In this document: piece by piece, positions 50,310 to 59,733 of the stretch | Position numbering within the stretch: the first letter of the stretch is position 1 | Layout: every line of letters starts with the position of its first letter | Source of the DNA: Leeuwenhoekiella polynyae | GTDB lineage: Bacteria; Bacteroidota; Bacteroidia; Flavobacteriales; Flavobacteriaceae | Direction: 5' to 3' (one strand) | NCBI RefSeq assembly: GCF_042683665.1 | Contig: NZ_JBHUOO010000018.1 | DNA length: 64,000 nucleotides | Notes under the pieces: model-generated | Seen by the model: only the letters and a program-made list of their open reading frames with translations | Databases searched by the model: none | What the model was told of the DNA's origin: nothing | Made by a program: the position numbers and the translations under genes

Positions 50310-53300
50310 TTGAAAAAACAATTACTCCTGCTTTTCCTTTTATACTCTGTTTGTTCTTATTCGCAATGCTTTGACTGTGGACAAAGTTTAGGTGGACATG
50401 TTGAAGATTATGCTGTGGATATAGATAAAGCATCAGATGGTATAATTTTAACATTTAATCCGGGACAGGGTTGGGGAAGATCAATTTACAAGTATGACTT
50501 TAATTGTAATCTCATCTGGGCTAATGATTTTAATCCTGATACCGGCTCAACAGATAACACGGGCTTTTTTAACACAACGGTTGACGAGAATGATAACATC
50601 TATTCAGTAATAGGAAATAATAGAGGAGGCGTTGTCATTGATGGATTTAGTATTGAAAAGGGAAACAGTTTAATAAAGTTAAACTCTAGTGGAAATATAC
50701 TATGGGTTAGAAAAATAAGTGATGAAAGATATCTTCCTCGGAAAGTGCATGTATGGAATAATAATGTTTTTGTGATAGGTCAATTGGACGAGGCCATTAA
50801 TACTAATATTGGTTTAACTGTCGCGACTGGCTCTAGAAGTCAGTACTTTATTGCTAAGTTTGATGCTTCTGGAAATCTAATAGATGCTCAGCAGTATGGA
50901 ACTGAATCTGATGAAACATTCCACGACTCCCAAATTGATGAAAATGGAAGCATTTATTTCACAGGTACTGTCACTCCACGTTCCTATTCTTCGAATATAA
51001 AAACATATTTGAATAAAATAGATTCAAACCTAAGTTTGATTTGGTCCAAAGAAATGTCCGACAATCAACCAGCTAGAGTTTTTAAACCAATGACCCTTTA
51101 CTATAACAAGACTAATCAAAAGCTCTATGTTTGGAGTAAGTACTATGTTAGCGCTAGTTTTTATAGCAATAATGTAGCTGTTAGCAATGGTTGTGATACT
51201 GGAAGTGTCCTAATGGAAATATCTAAAAACTCTGGTGAATTAGAGGATTATAAAGTTATTGACAATTGTGGTTTTTTACAATCGGTAGGGAATGGCATTG
51301 GTAATGTAGAACAAAGAAGCTTTATAACACATGAAGATTCTAACCTATATGTTTTATCAAGTTTCAGAGGGGAAATAACTATTGGTAGTGAAACTTTGAC
51401 TACTACCCGTGACATTCACGGTGACCACAATTCTGATTTGATATTATACGAAATCGATTTGACTAATTTTAGCGAGAAACTCATATTAAGATCAACAGGA
51501 GAAAACTATTACCCATCTTTAGTCTACCGGGATCTTGCGGGCCCCATAATTGCTGTAAATAACAGCATACATATAACTTCCTCTTTTATGAGTTACCCTA
51601 TAACAATTAATGGTCTTAGTATAGAAAATAATAGTGGAAACAATTCTAGGGATGTTCTTTATTATAAACACAATCTAGATCAAACTAACCCCGATGCACT
51701 TATTACTTTTGAGGAAACTTGTACATCTCAGGAGACCCGGTTTTCTATTGGAGGTAATTTTGATTCCGTGTCGTGGAATTTTGATGATCCTTTATCTGGC
51801 ACGGATAATACATCTTCTTTAATCGAACCTACGCATACATTTACGGGCGCTGGAATCTATAATGTTTCTGCCCTGGTAACTTGTGGTACCGAACAGCAAA
51901 CAATCACAGTAAAAGTGGTTTCATCTGAAAAACCAAGTATCAACCAACCCGCTAATATATATAGTTGTGAAGATAGTGTTGGAAGCTCTGTATCCAGCAC
52001 TTTTGACACCTCTACCATTTCAAATGAGATTATTTCAAGTCAATCAGGCTTAATTATTAATTACTTTAGCTCATCAGGCACCGAATTACCCAGTCCCCTG
52101 CCCAACCCATTTACCAATACCACACCGGGCAAACAAACCATCATCGCACGGGTTTATAATGTCGATAATCCGGAGTGCTATGCTGAGACTTCTTTTGATT
52201 TGATCGTAAACGCCTTACCCCAAATCAACCCTGTAAACCCATTGGTGACCTGCGATGACGATACAGATGGTCAGGCGCTGTTTGATATCAGCACCTTAAA
52301 AAATGACCTTATTGGGAATCAGCCTAATCTGAAGCTCGAACTCTTCTACGAAAACGGCCAGCAGGTTGCGATGCCTTTACCGGCCACACTGGTCAACCAA
52401 AAACCCAATGCCGAAAACCTAACCGCGCGGGTAACCCATACGTTGACCGGATGCAGTACCGAGACCTTGGTACAACTCGTGGTAAATCCGCTTCCAATAG
52501 CCAATCCCCTGCCCGACCTCATCGGTTGCGATGATAACAACGACGGTATTTCCGAATACTTTGACACCTCCCAGATTGAAACCTTGGTCCTTAACGGCCA
52601 AACCGGAATGGCAGTTACCTATTATGATGCTGCAGGAAATACGTTGCCGAGCCCCTTACCCAACCCGTATACCAACTCCACAGCAAACACCGAAACGCTC
52701 ACCGTACGGGTCACAAACACCCAGACGGGCTGCTATGAAGAGACTTCATTAAAGCTGATTACCTCCGCCCAACCGCAAATAAACCAACCCACCACCCGCT
52801 TTGCCTGCGATGCCGGTAATGGGTATTCAAGTTTTGACCTGAGTGATTTAGAACAGGAGCTTATAGGTACTCAAGCCGGCCTGACAATCACCTACACCGA
52901 TGAAACCGGAACTGTACTACCCACTCCCCTTTCAGCTTCATTTCAAAATACAACCGCCTGGTCACAACGTATCAACATTCGCGTCGAAAATGCAACCAAT
53001 GCTTTATGTTATAGCGAAACCTATATTGATCTCGAGGTTAACGCACTTCCTGAACTTCTTATTGAGGATACGTTTGTCATTTGCGATAACGAACCGGGGT
53101 TGGCCCTTTCCCGTACCGAGACCTTTGACCTCTGGGAATGGGAAGATCCTACAGGTACTATCATTTCCAATACTTCAGACGCGTATTTAAGTCTTGAAGG
53201 GAATTATGTGCTCACTATTGGCGAAATTCAAAATGGAATGATGTGTACTAATTCGTATGCTTTTGAACTGAAACGATCAGAACCGCCTGCCATTCAGAAA

Positions 53301-53750
53301 GTCGATTTTGCAGATTGGTCTGATAATAACTATATAGAAGTTCAAGCATCAGGAGGTGGGAATTTTGAATACAGCATTGATGGCATTCATTTTCAAGACA
53401 ATCCGCTCTTTCAATTCATCTCTGGTGGTGTATATGAAGCTACAGTAAGAGATAAAGCAGGATGTGGTATAGATTTTAAAACGGTGGTTTTAATTGATTA
53501 TAAAAAAGTATTTACTCCTAATGGTGATGGCTATAATGATTATTGGCAAATAGAAGGTATTGAAGCCTTTCCTGACGCTAGCATTCGTATTTATGATCGG
53601 TATGGTAAGGTACTCAAACAATTAACTCCACAAAGTGTAGGTTGGGATGGTACTTTTAATACTAAAACTATGCCTTCTAACGATTACTGGTTTGAAGTAG
53701 ATCTCGGTAACGGTCGTTCTTACAAAAACCATTTTACGTTGAAAAGATAA
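50310..53750 (+). CDS. Large T9SS-secreted surface protein with PKD and repeat domains
   Basis: 1146 residues, TTG start giving a good signal peptide (MKKQLLLLFLLYSVCSYSQ). Residues about 20-460 form a beta-propeller-like region typical of T9SS proteins (repeated blocks such as KLNSSGNILWVRKI). A PKD domain follows (about 463-540). Four repeats of about 92 residues then come, each with CDDxxDG- and PLPNPYTN-type motifs, at about 541-912. The C-terminal type B sorting domain begins KVFTPNGDGYNDYWQIEG and ends in TLKR. It would be exported and attached to the surface, possibly as an adhesin. Base composition changes near 52,080. Confidence 0.88.
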   Translation: MKKQLLLLFLLYSVCSYSQCFDCGQSLGGHVEDYAVDIDKASDGIILTFNPGQGWGRSIYKYDFNCNLIWANDFNPDTGSTDNTGFFNTTVDENDNIYSVIGNNRGGVVIDGFSIEKGNSLIKLNSSGNILWVRKISDERYLPRKVHVWNNNVFVIGQLDEAINTNIGLTVATGSRSQYFIAKFDASGNLIDAQQYGTESDETFHDSQIDENGSIYFTGTVTPRSYSSNIKTYLNKIDSNLSLIWSKEMSDNQPARVFKPMTLYYNKTNQKLYVWSKYYVSASFYSNNVAVSNGCDTGSVLMEISKNSGELEDYKVIDNCGFLQSVGNGIGNVEQRSFITHEDSNLYVLSSFRGEITIGSETLTTTRDIHGDHNSDLILYEIDLTNFSEKLILRSTGENYYPSLVYRDLAGPIIAVNNSIHITSSFMSYPITINGLSIENNSGNNSRDVLYYKHNLDQTNPDALITFEETCTSQETRFSIGGNFDSVSWNFDDPLSGTDNTSSLIEPTHTFTGAGIYNVSALVTCGTEQQTITVKVVSSEKPSINQPANIYSCEDSVGSSVSSTFDTSTISNEIISSQSGLIINYFSSSGTELPSPLPNPFTNTTPGKQTIIARVYNVDNPECYAETSFDLIVNALPQINPVNPLVTCDDDTDGQALFDISTLKNDLIGNQPNLKLELFYENGQQVAMPLPATLVNQKPNAENLTARVTHTLTGCSTETLVQLVVNPLPIANPLPDLIGCDDNNDGISEYFDTSQIETLVLNGQTGMAVTYYDAAGNTLPSPLPNPYTNSTANTETLTVRVTNTQTGCYEETSLKLITSAQPQINQPTTRFACDAGNGYSSFDLSDLEQELIGTQAGLTITYTDETGTVLPTPLSASFQNTTAWSQRINIRVENATNALCYSETYIDLEVNALPELLIEDTFVICDNEPGLALSRTETFDLWEWEDPTGTIISNTSDAYLSLEGNYVLTIGEIQNGMMCTNSYAFELKRSEPPAIQKVDFADWSDNNYIEVQASGGGNFEYSIDGIHFQDNPLFQFISGGVYEATVRDKAGCGIDFKTVVLIDYKKVFTPNGDGYNDYWQIEGIEAFPDASIRIYDRYGKVLKQLTPQSVGWDGTFNTKTMPSNDYWFEVDLGNGRSYKNHFTLKR

Positions 53751-53857
53751 GCGATTCTAAACATGAACTCACACAGCTAGTTTTCGCTGTGTTCGAGATA
53801 TCTAAAACTGGAAACGCGTCTATCAAACTTGGTTTATAGATTCCGAAAATGTATCTG

Positions 53858-53989
53858 ATTTAGTATTCAACAATCCTCAAAACCCTTTTACTCCTTTTAA
53901 AATATCAGGGTCGAGTTCGATTCCTTCGTTGCCGTGTAAAACAGACATGTCTCCTGTAGATTCTAGGATAACTGCCTTTACCTCAGAAA
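53858..53989. repeat. Direct repeat, right copy (intact yetF 3' end)
   Basis: Matches 47314-47445 over 132 bp with about 7 mismatches. Here it is the real end of the YetF-like gene plus about 20 bp downstream. Confidence 0.9.
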
Positions 53990-54401
53990 ATCGCAGGGCA
54001 TTTGCCTCCCTGAGTTTGGCAATTAGATCAGTCTCTCCCACATTGGTTTGTTCTAGGTTTTCATAAAGAATTTTACCGTTATACATCAACATAATGGGAT
54101 CATTGGTAAGTAAACTGTCTGCCTTTTTAGATTTACGAACTACAAATGCAAAAAAGGATTGAAATGCTACAATGGCTGCAAGAGCCAAACCACCTTTTAA
54201 TAAAGACTGGTTCGTATTCATAACAACCGAAGCCAATATAGATCCTATTGCGATGGTTGAAGCAAAATCAAAACTCGACATCTTGGCGAACGTGCGCAAG
54301 CCCGAGATCCTTGTGATCGCTACAATTATGGTAAAAATAACCAATACCGAAATCAATACTTTTAAAAGTGTAGGGAGTGAGGCGTAAATCCAGTTTTCCA
54401 T
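53877..54401 (-). CDS. YetF/DUF421 family inner-membrane protein
   Basis: 174 residues. Three hydrophobic helices (about 10-30, 45-65, 68-90) are followed by a cytoplasmic domain: VRKSKKADSLLTNDPIML, then LREANALRFSEVKAVILES and a conserved end. This is the DUF421 (YetF) layout. Function is not established for most members; some Bacillus homologues influence spore proteins. The last 36 codons are duplicated at 47333-47445. Confidence 0.9.
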   Translation of the reverse strand: MENWIYASLPTLLKVLISVLVIFTIIVAITRISGLRTFAKMSSFDFASTIAIGSILASVVMNTNQSLLKGGLALAAIVAFQSFFAFVVRKSKKADSLLTNDPIMLMYNGKILYENLEQTNVGETDLIAKLREANALRFSEVKAVILESTGDMSVLHGNEGIELDPDILKGVKGF

Positions 54402-54593
54402 AGGTCTTTTCTCTTTAAGGAGTTAGACTTACAAATTAGGCTAAAAGACCCCGCGGCTCCTTTAGAAATCCTTCAATTTTAAAATTTTTAACGCACTACT
54501 GTTAAATATTGTTATTATAAATAAAATACAACTTCAGGCAATATATTTTTATAGAATATAGAGTTCATAAATTTTCAACTAGCAACGCGCCCA

Positions 54594-55571
54594 ATGAACA
54601 CGGTACTAGCTTCTCCCAGATTCACGGTAAGTGAGCAAAATTCCATTTTAAATACGATAGGCAATACGCCTTTGATTCATTTAAAACAACTAACTGCGCG
54701 TTCGGGTATTGATGTATTCGGAAAGCTTGAAATGGCAAACCCCGGAGGAAGCATTAAAGATCGCACTTCATTAAGTATTGTTGAAGAAGGAATCAAGAAA
54801 GGAGAAATTACTCCAAAGACTACGCTTGTCGAAAGCAGTAGTGGTAATATGGCTATAGGGCTGGCGCAAGTTTGTGGCTATTACAACATTCCTCTTGTGA
54901 TTGTTGTTGATCCTAAAGCTAACAACCATACTTTAAAAATTCTGAAAGCCTATGGAGTTCAAATAAATACAGTCACCAAACCCGATAAAAAAGGAGGCTA
55001 TCTAGGAGCTCGTTTAAACCGAGTCAAGCAGTTGCTTTCAGAAATCCCTCAGTCTCTTTGGACGAACCAGTATGGTAACCGTGCAAATCCTCACGCACAT
55101 TATAAAACGATGAGCGAGATTACAAGTCAGTTGCCGGATGTAGATTATGTATTTTCTGCTACCAGTACCTGTGGAACCTTAATGGGCTGTGCCACGTATA
55201 TCAAAGAAAATAATTTAAGAACAAAGCTCATCGCTGTAGATGCATGTGGAAGTGTCATTTTTGGAGACTCGCCCAAAGAACGTTTCATCCCCGGTCATGG
55301 CGCGGGCCTTCCTTCTCAATTTTTAAATAAAGAGCTCGTAAATGGCGTAATGCATATTTCTGATAAAGAATGTGTTGAAGGCTGTCAAAAACTTTTAAAA
55401 ACCGAAAGTATCTTAGCTGGTGGCTCCTCGGGAGCTGTAGTTTCCGCCTTTTTAAAGAGAGCTCCTAGTCTGCATAAAGAGAGTAAGTGTGTATTGATTC
55501 TTTGCGACAGAGGAGAGCGCTATCTGGATACAATATATAATGAAGCTTGGGTAACTAAACATTTAAAATAA
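54594..55571 (+). CDS. PLP-dependent cysteine synthase-like enzyme (SbnA-like)
   Basis: 325 residues of the fold type II PLP family. PLP lysine is Lys55 in GGSIKDRTS. The substrate loop reads SSSGNMAIGLA, and TSTCGTLMG and GGSSGAV are phosphate-cup motifs. The SSSGN and AxGS features resemble SbnA-type enzymes of siderophore pathways more than housekeeping CysK (TSGNTG). It would catalyse beta-replacement with O-phosphoserine or O-acetylserine. The stop overlaps the next start (TAATG), so the three genes are one operon. Confidence 0.85.
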   Translation: MNTVLASPRFTVSEQNSILNTIGNTPLIHLKQLTARSGIDVFGKLEMANPGGSIKDRTSLSIVEEGIKKGEITPKTTLVESSSGNMAIGLAQVCGYYNIPLVIVVDPKANNHTLKILKAYGVQINTVTKPDKKGGYLGARLNRVKQLLSEIPQSLWTNQYGNRANPHAHYKTMSEITSQLPDVDYVFSATSTCGTLMGCATYIKENNLRTKLIAVDACGSVIFGDSPKERFIPGHGAGLPSQFLNKELVNGVMHISDKECVEGCQKLLKTESILAGGSSGAVVSAFLKRAPSLHKESKCVLILCDRGERYLDTIYNEAWVTKHLK

Positions 55572-57328
55572 TGGACACCTCCGTTTTCAATGTGGGGATT
55601 ATTGGTTTAGGTCCTAAAGGTTTTTACGGGTTTGAAAGGCTTTTGGCTGAGATTGATCAATTGGACTATCATACAGAGATGTGCATCCATCTTTTTAATG
55701 AATCAGATGCTTTTGCTACCGGCTGGGTTTATGATATCAACCAACCGGAATACCTCCTGATGAATTACCCTAATAAATATATTTCATCTGTTCCCCGTAC
55801 CGAATGCGATCCTATGATTCCCATGAGCTCATACAGTGAATGGGTTAGTAAGTTTACCGGTAATAGTATTTCATATGAAGAAAAGCAAATAGCACCACGG
55901 GCAGCTGTAGGTCGCTATCTGAAATATTATTTCAATCTACTGCTCAAAGCTGGAAGCTCAAGAGTAAAAATTAAAAAACACATTACTACGGTAACCGCAA
56001 TTAAAAAAGGGGATAGCGGTTTTTATATTGATACTACAACTGGTGCTGGTGCGGGACTCACTTTTAAAACACTGTTACTCACAACAGGTCATAGTCCGGC
56101 TATTTCAAGTGCTTACCAAACCGCTTCTAATTGTGAGTACACGATTCCGTTTGTTTATCCTTTTGATAAAAAACTAACGCCTGTAAAATCGGGAACAACA
56201 GTGTTGTGCAAAGGCATAGGCCTTACAGCTATTGATACGATTCTGGGTTTGACCGAAGGACGAGACGGAGCGTTCAAAAAATCAGAATCAGGAAGCTATT
56301 CGTATATTAAAAGTGGAACTGAGCCCTTTAAAATAATGCCCTTTTCAAGATCTGGAATTCCTATCATCCCTCGAGGAGTAGCTGCTATAAATCTAAAACA
56401 AACCAGTTTTTTTCTTAAGCATCTTGTTGAAGATACTTTAAAAAATAAACGGATACTAGATTTTGAAAAACAAGTTCTTCCAATACTCAAAGTGGATATT
56501 GAAGCTGAATATTATCATAGACTATTTAAGCACTACCACTACGAATATACTCCTTCAGTAAGTATCGAACATTTTCGTAACGTGCAAAAAGACTTTCATA
56601 AGCGCTTTCCAAAAGTCAATCAATTTAAAGCTCAAAGCATTTTATACCCTAAATTAAATCCTGAAAGTAATTTGCAACAAGCAGTCAAAAACTTTTGGGA
56701 ATTCTGGATCAATGAGTCTGAAAAAAAGGAGAGCCCATATGCGGCAGCCGTTGCAGCTTGGCGTTTTGCAGCTGAGGATTTTAACCGCTTGTACAGCGCT
56801 AATGTATTAACTCCTGCTTCTAGATCAATCTTTCAAAATAAGTATTTCGGACTTTTTAACCGGGTTGCTTATGGCCCTCCGGTTCAAAATATTCAAAAAA
56901 TGCTAGCTTTAATGCAAGCAGGAATTCTTGAATTTTCCTATGCAAAAAGTCCACAGTTAATTGAAAAACGGGATGCCTGTTACCTGCAAACTAAAACTCA
57001 AAAAATAGAAATGGACTATGTACTAGATGCCCGGCTTCCCCGTGGTTTTTCTAAGGAAGCCGCAGTACTCTTTAACCCGATTGCTGGGCCTGCTCTTTTT
57101 TCACATACGGCAAATCTGAATGCTGTTGAAGTTAAATGTACCCGGCAAGGACATCCGGTAGATGCATCAGGGGCTATCGAAAAAAACATGGTTTTATACG
57201 GTACTCCTACAGAAGGTGCCTTATTTGATAATGACACCCTTTCCCGTAAGCATAATGATACCGCCAGTATGTGGGCTAAAAATACGGTCGTTCAATACAT
57301 TCAATCTAAAACTGCTCTTACAACCTAA
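55571..57328 (+). CDS. FAD/NAD(P)-binding oxidoreductase-like protein
   Basis: 585 residues. The N-terminal dinucleotide-binding motif is GIIGLGPKGFYGFERLL (GxGPxG), then FNESDAFATGWVYD and MNYPNKYISSVPRTECDP. These are the FAD/NAD(P)-binding (PF13454-type) signatures seen in proteins annotated as uncharacterised in biosynthetic clusters. A second Rossmann-like motif is LLTTGHSPAI. The C-terminal 250 residues include AYGPPVQNIQKM. It probably oxidises or hydroxylates an intermediate made by the neighbouring PLP enzymes; the reaction is inferred from context only. Confidence 0.75.
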   Translation: MDTSVFNVGIIGLGPKGFYGFERLLAEIDQLDYHTEMCIHLFNESDAFATGWVYDINQPEYLLMNYPNKYISSVPRTECDPMIPMSSYSEWVSKFTGNSISYEEKQIAPRAAVGRYLKYYFNLLLKAGSSRVKIKKHITTVTAIKKGDSGFYIDTTTGAGAGLTFKTLLLTTGHSPAISSAYQTASNCEYTIPFVYPFDKKLTPVKSGTTVLCKGIGLTAIDTILGLTEGRDGAFKKSESGSYSYIKSGTEPFKIMPFSRSGIPIIPRGVAAINLKQTSFFLKHLVEDTLKNKRILDFEKQVLPILKVDIEAEYYHRLFKHYHYEYTPSVSIEHFRNVQKDFHKRFPKVNQFKAQSILYPKLNPESNLQQAVKNFWEFWINESEKKESPYAAAVAAWRFAAEDFNRLYSANVLTPASRSIFQNKYFGLFNRVAYGPPVQNIQKMLALMQAGILEFSYAKSPQLIEKRDACYLQTKTQKIEMDYVLDARLPRGFSKEAAVLFNPIAGPALFSHTANLNAVEVKCTRQGHPVDASGAIEKNMVLYGTPTEGALFDNDTLSRKHNDTASMWAKNTVVQYIQSKTALTT

Positions 57329-57330
57329 TT

Positions 57331-58758
57331 ATGAATACTAATTTACCTCCTTTAAAGCCCATTACTTCTCCCTGGATGCATAGCATCATGGAGGATTTTA
57401 AACTGCAGGAAGCAGTATTGGAAACCTATAACTCGCCTGTTAACCTGCATCATTTAGGTGCTTTTCAAGATAATATTGCCGAATATAAAAGCATATTAGA
57501 CACCTACGGTTTTAAATACCAACTCTTTTTTGCGCGGAAAGCCAATAAGTTTAAAAACTTGATTCCTGCAGCTGTTGAAGTCGGAATTGGAATAGACACT
57601 GCAAGTTTACCGGAACTTCAACAATGTCTGGATCTTGATGTAAATCCTAAACAACTCATCTCCACCGCCGCGATCAAAAATAAAGCACTTCTGGAGCTGG
57701 CTGTGAAGAATAAAGTGCTGTTGATAATTGACAACAAAGATGAACTGGATCAGGTTAGAGCTATTGCAAAATCTTTGAACCAAACTGCCAAAATAGGTAT
57801 CCGTATTTCAGGATTTAAACATCAGGAAGCTAAACTTTTCAGCCGATTTGGTTTTGACGTAGATGCTGTAATCCCAATTCTAGAAGCCTATTTCAAAAAT
57901 CCCGATACTCATGAACAACTTAGCGTGGAAGGTTTTCATTTTCATCTGGACGGATACAGTACAGCCCAGCGCGGAGAAGCCTTACACCAGACTCTGGATA
58001 TTATAGCTAAATTACAGCATGTAAACTTTCCCATATCTTTTATAGATATAGGAGGCGGAATTCTGATGAATTACCTGCAATCGCAACAGGAATGGAATAG
58101 GTTTAAAGACACGCTCAAGCAGGCGGTGTTAGAAAAACACGATCCCATAACGTATAACAACGACGGTTTGGGGTATCGCAATAGAGATGGGCACCTGGAA
58201 GGCGATCTGGCTACCTACCCTTATTTTAATGAAAATTCTAAAGCAAGTTTCCTCAAAGAGATTTTAGAAACCACCAATACCGAAAATAAAACAGTGGCGC
58301 AACGTCTTAAACAAAAAGGTATCGAATTACGTCTGGAGCCGGGTCGTAGCTTGCTCAACCAGGTAGGAATCACTCTTGCACGCGTGGCACACCGTAAAGT
58401 AGATGCCAGAGGCAACCACCTTATAGGTCTTGAAATGAATATGTCGCAACTCAAAAGCTCAAGCGCCGACTTCCTCCTTGACCCTTTTATAAGTTATAAA
58501 AACCCAAATGCTGATTCAGAAGCCGTAGCGGTATATTTTACAGGAGCGTATTGCCTGGAGCGAGATGTACTTTTAAAACGTAAAATCAGCTTACCTCAAC
58601 TCCCCGAGATAGGTGATACCGTACTGTTTGTAAATACAGCAGGCTATATGATGCACTTCTTTGAAACGGAAGCGCATTTGTTTGAACGAGCAAAAAATTT
58701 AAGCCTGACCAATAACCCAAAAACCTTCTCTATAGATACTATAGAAGAAGAATTATAA
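57331..58758 (+). CDS. PLP-dependent decarboxylase, Y4yA/DAP decarboxylase-like
   Basis: 475 residues of the alanine-racemase-fold decarboxylase family. The PLP lysine is Lys70 in FFARKANKF. Other motifs are SVEGFHFHLDGY, FIDIGGGILMNY, LEPGRSLLNQVGI and AYCLERDVLLKR (tyrosine/cysteine active-site region). Length and the long insert around 270-300 (YNNDGLGYRNRDG) suit the Y4yA subfamily rather than LysA. It would decarboxylate an amino-acid-like compound built from the previous enzymes. It follows by two bases. Confidence 0.82.
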   Translation: MNTNLPPLKPITSPWMHSIMEDFKLQEAVLETYNSPVNLHHLGAFQDNIAEYKSILDTYGFKYQLFFARKANKFKNLIPAAVEVGIGIDTASLPELQQCLDLDVNPKQLISTAAIKNKALLELAVKNKVLLIIDNKDELDQVRAIAKSLNQTAKIGIRISGFKHQEAKLFSRFGFDVDAVIPILEAYFKNPDTHEQLSVEGFHFHLDGYSTAQRGEALHQTLDIIAKLQHVNFPISFIDIGGGILMNYLQSQQEWNRFKDTLKQAVLEKHDPITYNNDGLGYRNRDGHLEGDLATYPYFNENSKASFLKEILETTNTENKTVAQRLKQKGIELRLEPGRSLLNQVGITLARVAHRKVDARGNHLIGLEMNMSQLKSSSADFLLDPFISYKNPNADSEAVAVYFTGAYCLERDVLLKRKISLPQLPEIGDTVLFVNTAGYMMHFFETEAHLFERAKNLSLTNNPKTFSIDTIEEEL

Positions 58759-58769
58759 TCTTAAATATC

Positions 58770-59033
58770 ATGGAAACAGCAATAGGAGTTATCGCGAGTA
58801 TATTTACAACGCTGGCTGTACTACCCCAGGTGTTTAAGGTTATACAAACAAGATCGGCTGAAGACATCTCACTGTGGATGTTTATCTGCCTGTTGATCGG
58901 TGTGGGCTCCTGGACGATTTATGGGATATTCAAAGAAGACTGGCCCATCATCATCACAAACGGACTCTCTTTTCTTTTTAACAGCATCATGGTGTATACC
59001 AAACTGGCATATAGTAAGCCCCCTCCAAAATAA
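58770..59033 (+). CDS. SemiSWEET transporter
   Basis: 87 residues with three helices and the PQ-loop-like motif: TTLAVLPQVFKVIQTRSAEDIS is typical of bacterial SemiSWEET. WTIYGIFKEDWPIIITNG is the second signature. SemiSWEETs form dimers that move sugars or other small molecules through the inner membrane. It starts 11 bp after the decarboxylase gene, so it may export the cluster's product, though housekeeping roles are possible. Confidence 0.88.
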   Translation: METAIGVIASIFTTLAVLPQVFKVIQTRSAEDISLWMFICLLIGVGSWTIYGIFKEDWPIIITNGLSFLFNSIMVYTKLAYSKPPPK

Positions 59034-59058
59034 GTTTTAGCAACCCAATCTGTTTCTA

Positions 59059-59095
59059 CCTCTTGAGCAACCGCCTTAAGGCAAGCCCGAAGAGG
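59059..59095 (+). terminator. Hairpin after the SemiSWEET gene
   Basis: CCTCTT (59059-59064) pairs with AAGAGG (59090-59095), enclosing the palindrome GCCTTAAGGC (59073-59082). There is no long T run, so termination is uncertain. Confidence 0.35.
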
Positions 59096-59157
59096 ATTAA
59101 AAAGAAACTGCTTAACGCTTGATCATCCAATAAAATACCAATCCATTAAGAACACCT

Positions 59158-59718
59158 ATGAACGATTTTTTTACAACAAATAAACGATCCATATTTGGCG
59201 GACTCCTAACCTTTCTTTTTTTACTGATCGGTATCTTCCTGTTGGGTAACGTGAGTGGCTATAAAGCGAAAGAACTCATTGAAGCTTCCTTATCCGGAGT
59301 GAATATGCTATGCAATACCATTGTATTAGGTTCTGCTACCATTCTAACTTTATTACTAACCCTTCTGGGAATCAGTACCAGTTCAAAGTCTACCCTTAAA
59401 AAAGCGCATTATATTCAGGTTTCTAACATTGCCAAAATAGACACGGTACTTTTCATCACCGCCTTAGTTTTATTTCAGATGTTCAACATTCCCATTACAG
59501 AATCTGAAGAAGTACCCACCTCTTGGTTTAAGTATTTATACTGGATCACGCTCTTTTTCTCTTCTTTAATTAGTGGAATGATGGTTACGGTAGTACTGTT
59601 GCTATACAGTACAGTAACAAATATCATTTCAATCGTTGGCCTGGGTAAAGACCATTACTTGATTTCCGAAGAAGAGATTGAAGAAGAAGAAGAAGAAGAA
59701 GAAGAAGAAAAGAACTAA
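59158..59718 (+). CDS. Membrane protein with a poly-Glu tail, unknown
   Basis: 186 residues, not recognised. Four hydrophobic helices at about 17-33 (GLLTFLFLLIGIFLLG), 55-72, 96-112 and 133-155. The C-terminus is an almost pure glutamate run encoded by GAA repeats (59666-59713). The tail would be cytoplasmic and strongly acidic. The next gene follows 15 bp later. No family is assigned. Confidence 0.6.
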   Translation: MNDFFTTNKRSIFGGLLTFLFLLIGIFLLGNVSGYKAKELIEASLSGVNMLCNTIVLGSATILTLLLTLLGISTSSKSTLKKAHYIQVSNIAKIDTVLFITALVLFQMFNIPITESEEVPTSWFKYLYWITLFFSSLISGMMVTVVLLLYSTVTNIISIVGLGKDHYLISEEEIEEEEEEEEEEKN

Positions 59719-59733
59719 ACAAAATACTAACCT

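Noticed and set aside
53771..53792. ACACAGC/GCTGTGT hairpin after the T9SS gene as a terminator
   Set aside because: Only 7 bp with no T run; too weak to call.
59666..59713. GAA repeat as a phase-variation tract
   Set aside because: Trinucleotide units keep the frame, so on-off switching is not expected; only length variation.
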